A stretch of DNA of 27,883 bases from an uncultured Bacteroidales bacterium. Its GTDB lineage: Bacteria; Bacteroidota; Bacteroidia; Bacteroidales; UBA932. Positions 23,670 to 27,883 of this stretch are shown one piece after another. Location: NCBI GenBank assembly GCA_946406275.1, contig CAMJJZ010000009.1, positions 1 through 27,883 of the forward strand. Direction: 5' to 3'. Made by a program: the position numbers and the translations under genes. Numbering within the stretch: position 1 is the first letter of the stretch; each line of letters opens with the position of its first letter. The notes beneath the pieces were generated by a model that was not told where the DNA came from, searched no databases, and saw only the letters and a program-made list of their open reading frames with translations.

Positions 23670-25409
23670 ATGAAAATCAGTCTGATCACAATAACCGCAT
23701 TGGCCCTGTCCCTGGCAGCCTTTTCCTGCAGCGACGACCTAACGCCCGGCTACCCCAAGCCCAACAACAACGGCAACTCCAACACCAACAATGGCAACAC
23801 CGGTAATAACACCGGTGATAACACTGGGGATAACACTGGTGACAACACTGAAGTCAACAAGACTATCGATTACACAAAATACAACCTTGGAGACCTTGCC
23901 GAAATGCAGGGTATAAAACTTGGTGCCGCTTTCACATACTGGGAATACAGGAACAACGCCAAGGTGGCGGAAATCCTCAACCGCGAGTTCAAGGCCGTCA
24001 CGTTCGGCAATGAAATGAAGCACGATGCAATAGTCCAGGCCAACGGCAGCATGAATTTCAGCACCGCAGACCAGATGGCCCAGTGGACCAAAGATGCGGG
24101 CGCGGAACTCTTCGGGCACGTCCTGGGCTGGCACAGCCAGCAGCAGACCGCATACTTGAACGCAGTCATCAGCCAGGCATCGGCAGGAGAAAACCCCATC
24201 AATCCGTCGGCAATAGACGGAGGCATTGACTTTGAGGCTTTCTCCGCAGGTTCATCGGCCCAGCTTCTTGAGTCCGGAGACATTGTGCAGATCAATGGCC
24301 AGGAATACGTAAGTGTGAGTAACACATACGCCAACAGCGGCTCCCTGTCCCTCAAGATGGACAATTCGGACGGCCACGCAGCGGACAGCTGGGACGTCCA
24401 GGTGGTAACCAAGGCCTTCCCCGTCACTGCCGGCAAGTCATACCGTATTGCCTGGTACGGCAGAGCCTCCAAACAGGCAGATCTCCAGATAGACCTCCGC
24501 GGAGACGGCGACACCCAGTACTTCAGTTCTGCCTGGGGCCAGCTCCCCAAGACCGGCACAAACTGGACATTCCAGTATGTTGATTACACCGTCCAGTCCG
24601 GAAACTCACTCTCCATAGCACTTTACGGCGCTACCGAAGCCGCCACATACTATATTGACGATATCCAGATCATCCCCGCGGAAGCAGCCACCGGAGGTGT
24701 GAGCCCTGCCGTTTCCGCAGCCGTGGACAACGCTTTCAAGTCATATGTCTACGGTATGGTGGAGCACTTTGACGTCTACGCCTGGGATGTGGTGAACGAG
24801 ACCTTCTCGGACGGTACAAACGGTGCCTTCCGCACCCAGCAGACCACGCAGAACGGCTTCGTATGGGGAACATATTACGCCAGCACCAAGGACTGGGTGG
24901 ATGCAGCTTTCACCTATGCCACGGAAGCTTGCGCCAAATACGGCAAGAACCCCGTCCTGTACATAAACGACTACAACCTGGAAACGGATCCCGGCAAGCG
25001 CAGGGCCCTCTGCAACTACGCCAAGAACAATCCCAAGGTTACCGGCGTAGCCTCACAGATGCACCTTGATATGTCTACTCCTGACCTCAAGGGCAAGATA
25101 GAAGCCTCCCTCACAGACCTTGCGGCAACCGGAAAGATGGTCCGCATCGCAGAGCTTGACCTGAAAAACAAGAGTGAGAAGGATCAGGCCGATATCTTCG
25201 TCCACATTTTCAAAAAGTATATAGAGATAGTCCCTGCGGCACAGCGCGGCGGCATCACCTTCTGGGGCATCAACGACAAGGATTCATGGGTTGGGGAAGA
25301 AAACCACCCTCTCCTGTGGAAGAACAGCAACTATATGCCAAAGGAAGCTTACTATGCTCTCTGGATGTATCTCTGTGAACTCAACGGATTAAGTCCATAC
25401 AAAGAATGA
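23670..25409 (+). CDS. xynC: GH10 endo-xylanase with inserted carbohydrate-binding module, surface lipoprotein (Xyn10C-like)
   Basis: A 579-residue lipoprotein; the signal ends in AFSC (Cys20) and is followed by SDDL, like Bacteroidetes surface-export signals. Residues about 30-62 are an Asn/Thr/Gly linker with NTGD repeats. The GH10 barrel begins at about 65 and is split: after GHVLGWHSQQQ (149-159) an insertion of about 180 residues (165-345) forms a CBM4/9-type beta-sandwich (EAFSAGSSAQLLESGD, WDVQVVTKAFPV, YRIAWYGRAS, YYIDDIQIIP). The barrel resumes at about 347 with acid/base Glu377 (WDVVNETF), YINDYN, MHLDM, nucleophile Glu495 (IAELDL) and FWGINDKDSW. CBM insertion at this loop is typical of Bacteroidetes PUL xylanases such as P. 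bryantii Xyn10C. It probably makes the first cut in xylan outside the cell. It is read divergently from the xus operon. Confidence 0.95.
   Translation: MKISLITITALALSLAAFSCSDDLTPGYPKPNNNGNSNTNNGNTGNNTGDNTGDNTGDNTEVNKTIDYTKYNLGDLAEMQGIKLGAAFTYWEYRNNAKVAEILNREFKAVTFGNEMKHDAIVQANGSMNFSTADQMAQWTKDAGAELFGHVLGWHSQQQTAYLNAVISQASAGENPINPSAIDGGIDFEAFSAGSSAQLLESGDIVQINGQEYVSVSNTYANSGSLSLKMDNSDGHAADSWDVQVVTKAFPVTAGKSYRIAWYGRASKQADLQIDLRGDGDTQYFSSAWGQLPKTGTNWTFQYVDYTVQSGNSLSIALYGATEAATYYIDDIQIIPAEAATGGVSPAVSAAVDNAFKSYVYGMVEHFDVYAWDVVNETFSDGTNGAFRTQQTTQNGFVWGTYYASTKDWVDAAFTYATEACAKYGKNPVLYINDYNLETDPGKRRALCNYAKNNPKVTGVASQMHLDMSTPDLKGKIEASLTDLAATGKMVRIAELDLKNKSEKDQADIFVHIFKKYIEIVPAAQRGGITFWGINDKDSWVGEENHPLLWKNSNYMPKEAYYALWMYLCELNGLSPYKE
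23808..23843 (+). repeat. Three tandem 12-bp units in the GH10 linker
   Basis: Three units of AACAC(C/T)GG(T/G)GA(T/C) encode NTGD-NTGD-NTGD (residues 47-58), followed by a partial fourth unit. They lie in the flexible linker between lipid anchor and catalytic barrel. Such short in-frame repeats are prone to slippage, which would vary linker length without breaking the frame. Confidence 0.85.
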
Positions 25410-27619
25410 GACGCAACCTTGTAATAGCTGCCCTCCTTCTCACGGCAGGCCTCCAAGCCCAGAATCCAGTAATCCGGGACCAGTACAGCGCGGATCCAAC
25501 CGCCCGTGTCTTTGGCGGCAAGGTCTGGCTCTTCCCTTCCCACGACATCATAAGTCCCGTGGAGCCGGAAAGGAAATGGTTCTGCATGGAGGATTACCAC
25601 GCCTTCTCGTCGGAAGACCTCGTCCACTGGACGGACCACGGCGTAATCCTCACTCAGGAAAACGTGCCGTGGGGCAAGCCTGACGGCTATTCCATGTGGG
25701 CCCCGGACTGCGTGGAAAAGGACGGGAAGTACTACTTCGTATTTCCCAACGCTCCCAAGGATGGCCGCGGATTCAACATAGGCGTGGCCGTTGCAGACGC
25801 CCCCGACGGCCCATATACGCCTTATGAAAACGCCATCCCCGGCGTCTTCGGCATAGACCCCTGCGTGCTCCAGGCATCGGACGGAAACACCTACCTCTTC
25901 TGGTCCGGATTCGGCCTCCAGGGCGCCCTGGTCAAGGACGATCTTTCCGAACTCGCGGGAAAACCCGTCCGCCTGGACGAACCCCTCCCCGCCGGTTTCA
26001 AGGAAGGACCCTTCATCTTTGAGAAGGACGGTAAGTTCTACCTCACCTACCCCTGGGTGCAGGATAAGACGGAAACACTGGCCTACGCCATGAGTGACAA
26101 GCCCCTTGGCCCGTATGAGTTCAAGGGCATAATCATGGCCCAGTCTCCAAACGAATGCTGGACCAACCACCACTCCATCGTCAAATACAACGGCGAGTGG
26201 TACCTCTTCTACCACCACAACGACTACTCCCCATCCTTTGATAAAAACCGCTCAGTACGCATAGACAAGCTGTTTTTCAACGAGGACGGCACAATACAGC
26301 CAGTCACTCCCACCTTCCGCGGTGTAGGCGTAACGCCGAAGCAGGATAACATCCAGATAGACCGCTACAGCGCCCTCTGCCACCAGGGAGCTTACATCGA
26401 GTTCCTGGACGCCAAGAATCCTTTCGAGGGCTGGTACGTCTGTCTCACCAAACCTGAAACCTGGGTGAGGTACGACGGCGTGGAATTCGGGCAGGTTACG
26501 CCCAAAACCGTTACGTTCCGCTACAAGGCCCGCAGAAAATGCACCGTATCAGTATCTGCAGGAGACGCCGCGCAGGAATTCACCCTCCGCCGCACGGGCA
26601 GAAAGTGGAAAACGGCGCAGCTGCCCGCAGATATGGCTGTAACCGGCCTTCAGAGCATAAAGATTACGCTGGAAAGGGGCAAAAACCTCCGGCTGGACTG
26701 GATCAGCTTTACCAACGGCACCTTCAAGAACCAGGGCAATCCCCTATTCAGGGACTGCTACACGGCAGATCCGGCGCCAATGGTAGCATCGGACGGCCGC
26801 ATGTACGTATTCTGCGGCCACGATCAGCAGTTCGACGACAAGCCCGGCTTCGAGGGCCTCTACGGCTTCAACATAACGGACTGGCTCTGCTATTCCACTG
26901 ACGATATGAAAAACTGGACCTCCCACGGCACCGTGATGAAGCCCACGGACTTCAGCTGGGCAATTGGCGAAGCCTGGGCCTCCCAGTGCATCGAAGTGGA
27001 CGGCAAGTTCTATTTCTTCGTCTCCTGCCAGAGCGGAGATCCCAACTGCAAGGCCATAGGCGTTGCAGTGGCAGACAGGCCGGAAGGTCCGTACCGGGAC
27101 GCCATAGGCAAAGCCCTTATCCTGGACGATATGACCCCCAACGGCCCCCGCGGCTGGTGGAACGACTTCGATCCCACAATTATGATAGACGATGACGGCA
27201 CGCCCTGGCTGTGCTGGGGCAACGGGACCTGCTTCCTGGCGCCGCTCAAAAAGAATATGACGGAGCTTGCCGGAGAGATCCGCATCCTCCCCATGGAAAA
27301 CTACGTGGAAGGCCCCTGGCTGTACAAGCGCGGAGACTGGTACTACAACGTCTACGCCTCAATGGGCAAGGGCATGGAGACCATCTCCTATGCCATGGCG
27401 CCCTCTGTGGAAGGCCCCTGGGAGTTCAAGGGAGAACTCATGGGAGAGGCCAAGGACAGCTTCACCATCCACCCCGGAATCATCGACTTCAAGGGCAAGA
27501 GCTACCTCTTTTACCACAACTCCACCCTTTCCCTGGAAGGCTACGGCCCCGCTACGGGAAGGCGCAGCGTATGCGTGACAGAGCTCTTTTACAATGAAGA
27601 CGGAACATTGCATATTTAG
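25406..27619 (+). CDS. Bimodular GH43-CBM6-GH43 arabinofuranosidase/xylosidase fusion, secreted
   Basis: A 737-residue protein with a type I signal peptide (about 1-19, GLQAQ), so periplasmic or exported. The first GH43 domain (about 22-315) has base Asp30 (ADPTARVF), Asp151 (GIDPCVLQ) and acid Glu200 (FKEGPFIF). A CBM6-like sandwich follows (about 316-437: WVRYDGVEFGQV, FRYKARRKCTVSV, LRLDWISF). The second GH43 domain (about 445-737) has Asp455 (TADPAPMV), Asp589 (NDFDPTIMI) and Glu635 (YVEGPWLY). All six catalytic carboxylates are therefore present and both domains look active. The two differ enough to be different subfamilies, so complementary debranching or xylosidase activities are likely. 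Its ATG overlaps the GH10 stop by four bases (ATGA), indicating translational coupling. The two domains could also act on the same linkage; sequence does not decide. Confidence 0.93.
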   Translation: MRRNLVIAALLLTAGLQAQNPVIRDQYSADPTARVFGGKVWLFPSHDIISPVEPERKWFCMEDYHAFSSEDLVHWTDHGVILTQENVPWGKPDGYSMWAPDCVEKDGKYYFVFPNAPKDGRGFNIGVAVADAPDGPYTPYENAIPGVFGIDPCVLQASDGNTYLFWSGFGLQGALVKDDLSELAGKPVRLDEPLPAGFKEGPFIFEKDGKFYLTYPWVQDKTETLAYAMSDKPLGPYEFKGIIMAQSPNECWTNHHSIVKYNGEWYLFYHHNDYSPSFDKNRSVRIDKLFFNEDGTIQPVTPTFRGVGVTPKQDNIQIDRYSALCHQGAYIEFLDAKNPFEGWYVCLTKPETWVRYDGVEFGQVTPKTVTFRYKARRKCTVSVSAGDAAQEFTLRRTGRKWKTAQLPADMAVTGLQSIKITLERGKNLRLDWISFTNGTFKNQGNPLFRDCYTADPAPMVASDGRMYVFCGHDQQFDDKPGFEGLYGFNITDWLCYSTDDMKNWTSHGTVMKPTDFSWAIGEAWASQCIEVDGKFYFFVSCQSGDPNCKAIGVAVADRPEGPYRDAIGKALILDDMTPNGPRGWWNDFDPTIMIDDDGTPWLCWGNGTCFLAPLKKNMTELAGEIRILPMENYVEGPWLYKRGDWYYNVYASMGKGMETISYAMAPSVEGPWEFKGELMGEAKDSFTIHPGIIDFKGKSYLFYHNSTLSLEGYGPATGRRSVCVTELFYNEDGTLHI

Positions 27620-27650
27620 ATAATAATTGTATAACTAAAACCATATAGAA

Positions 27651-27883
27651 ATGTACCTCTTAGGTTACGACATCGGCAGTTCTTCCGTAAAGGCCGCGCT
27701 GGTAGACGAAGACAGCGGAAAATGCGTCGCCAGTGCTTTCTATCCCAAGACGGAGGCTCCAATCATCTCCAAGAAAACCGGCTGGGCGGAGCAGGATCCC
27801 GCCATGTGGCTGGGAAACCTGAAACTTGCAACCCAGGACGTCCTGCAGCAGCTCGGTGAGATAATCCCCCACCGCGCACAGCT
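27651..27883 (+). CDS. xylB: Xylulokinase (FGGY family), partial N-terminus
   Basis: The first 77 codons of a kinase that continues past the right edge. The start MYLLGYDIGSSSVKAALVDE holds the FGGY/ASKHA phosphate-1 loop (GYDIGSSSVKAAL), and GWAEQDPAMWLGNL (from about residue 47) is the conserved stretch after it, as in xylulokinases. The enzyme would phosphorylate D-xylulose made from xylose, linking polysaccharide breakdown to the pentose phosphate pathway. It is cytoplasmic, with no signal peptide. The 31-base gap after the GH43 fusion (27620-27650) shows no terminator or clear promoter, so it may be co-transcribed. Other FGGY kinases such as ribulokinase cannot be excluded from 77 residues; the xylan setting favours xylulokinase. 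A xylose isomerase gene could well lie beyond the window. Confidence 0.85.
   Translation, partial: MYLLGYDIGSSSVKAALVDEDSGKCVASAFYPKTEAPIISKKTGWAEQDPAMWLGNLKLATQDVLQQLGEIIPHRAQ

Noticed and set aside
27620..27650. Possible terminator or promoter between the GH43 fusion and xylulokinase
   Set aside because: The 31 bases show no GC stem, no T-tract after a stem and no TAnnTTTG box.

Overview
The window is a xylan-utilisation locus from a member of the Bacteroidetes, most likely an uncultured gut or rumen Bacteroidales close to Prevotella or Bacteroides. The grounds are two SusC/SusD pairs, a hybrid two-component regulator, many lipoprotein signals, TAnnTTTG-type promoter boxes, and a gene set that matches the xylan clusters described in Prevotella bryantii (xynR/E/D/A/B/F and xusA-E/xynC). 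Xus and xyn symbols are given by domain content and gene order, not by a database search.

Layout. (1) Positions 1-5462, minus strand: an operon read right to left with SGNH acetyl esterase, GPH-type MFS symporter, GH10 xylanase, cytoplasmic GH43 and a GH67 alpha-glucuronidase that runs off the left edge. Genes overlap or sit within a few bases of each other. (2) 5582-9658, minus: a 1358-residue hybrid sensor kinase/AraC regulator (XynR-like) with its own promoter, a terminator in front of it and another behind it. (3) 9748-23380, minus: a six-gene operon, SusC-SusD-SusC-SusD followed by two surface glycan-binding-type lipoproteins (XusE-like and a large mosaic protein). (4) 23381-23669: the divergent control region. 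(5) 23670-27883, plus: GH10 xylanase with an inserted carbohydrate-binding module, then a translationally coupled GH43-CBM6-GH43 fusion, then the start of a xylulokinase.

Inferred pathway. The surface GH10 (XynC-like) and the binding proteins cut and hold xylan. The two SusC/D pairs import decorated oligosaccharides. Periplasmic esterase, GH67, the second GH10 and the GH43 fusion remove acetyl, glucuronosyl and arabinosyl/xylosyl groups. The symporter takes short products across the inner membrane. The signal-less GH43 releases xylose, which xylulokinase phosphorylates. The regulator senses oligosaccharides in the periplasm and drives the operons.

Most notable points: (a) a mosaic surface lipoprotein with three near-identical 106-residue C-terminal repeats of no family I recognise; (b) an approximately 130-residue module shared between that protein and XusE; (c) three genes whose start codon lies exactly four bases after a TAnnTTTG box, suggesting leaderless mRNAs; (d) a perfect 9-bp-arm inverted repeat just upstream of the xynC promoter box; (e) a GH67 whose usual N-terminal domain appears to be missing. 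The locus as a whole is a recognisable kind of system; the novelty is in these details.
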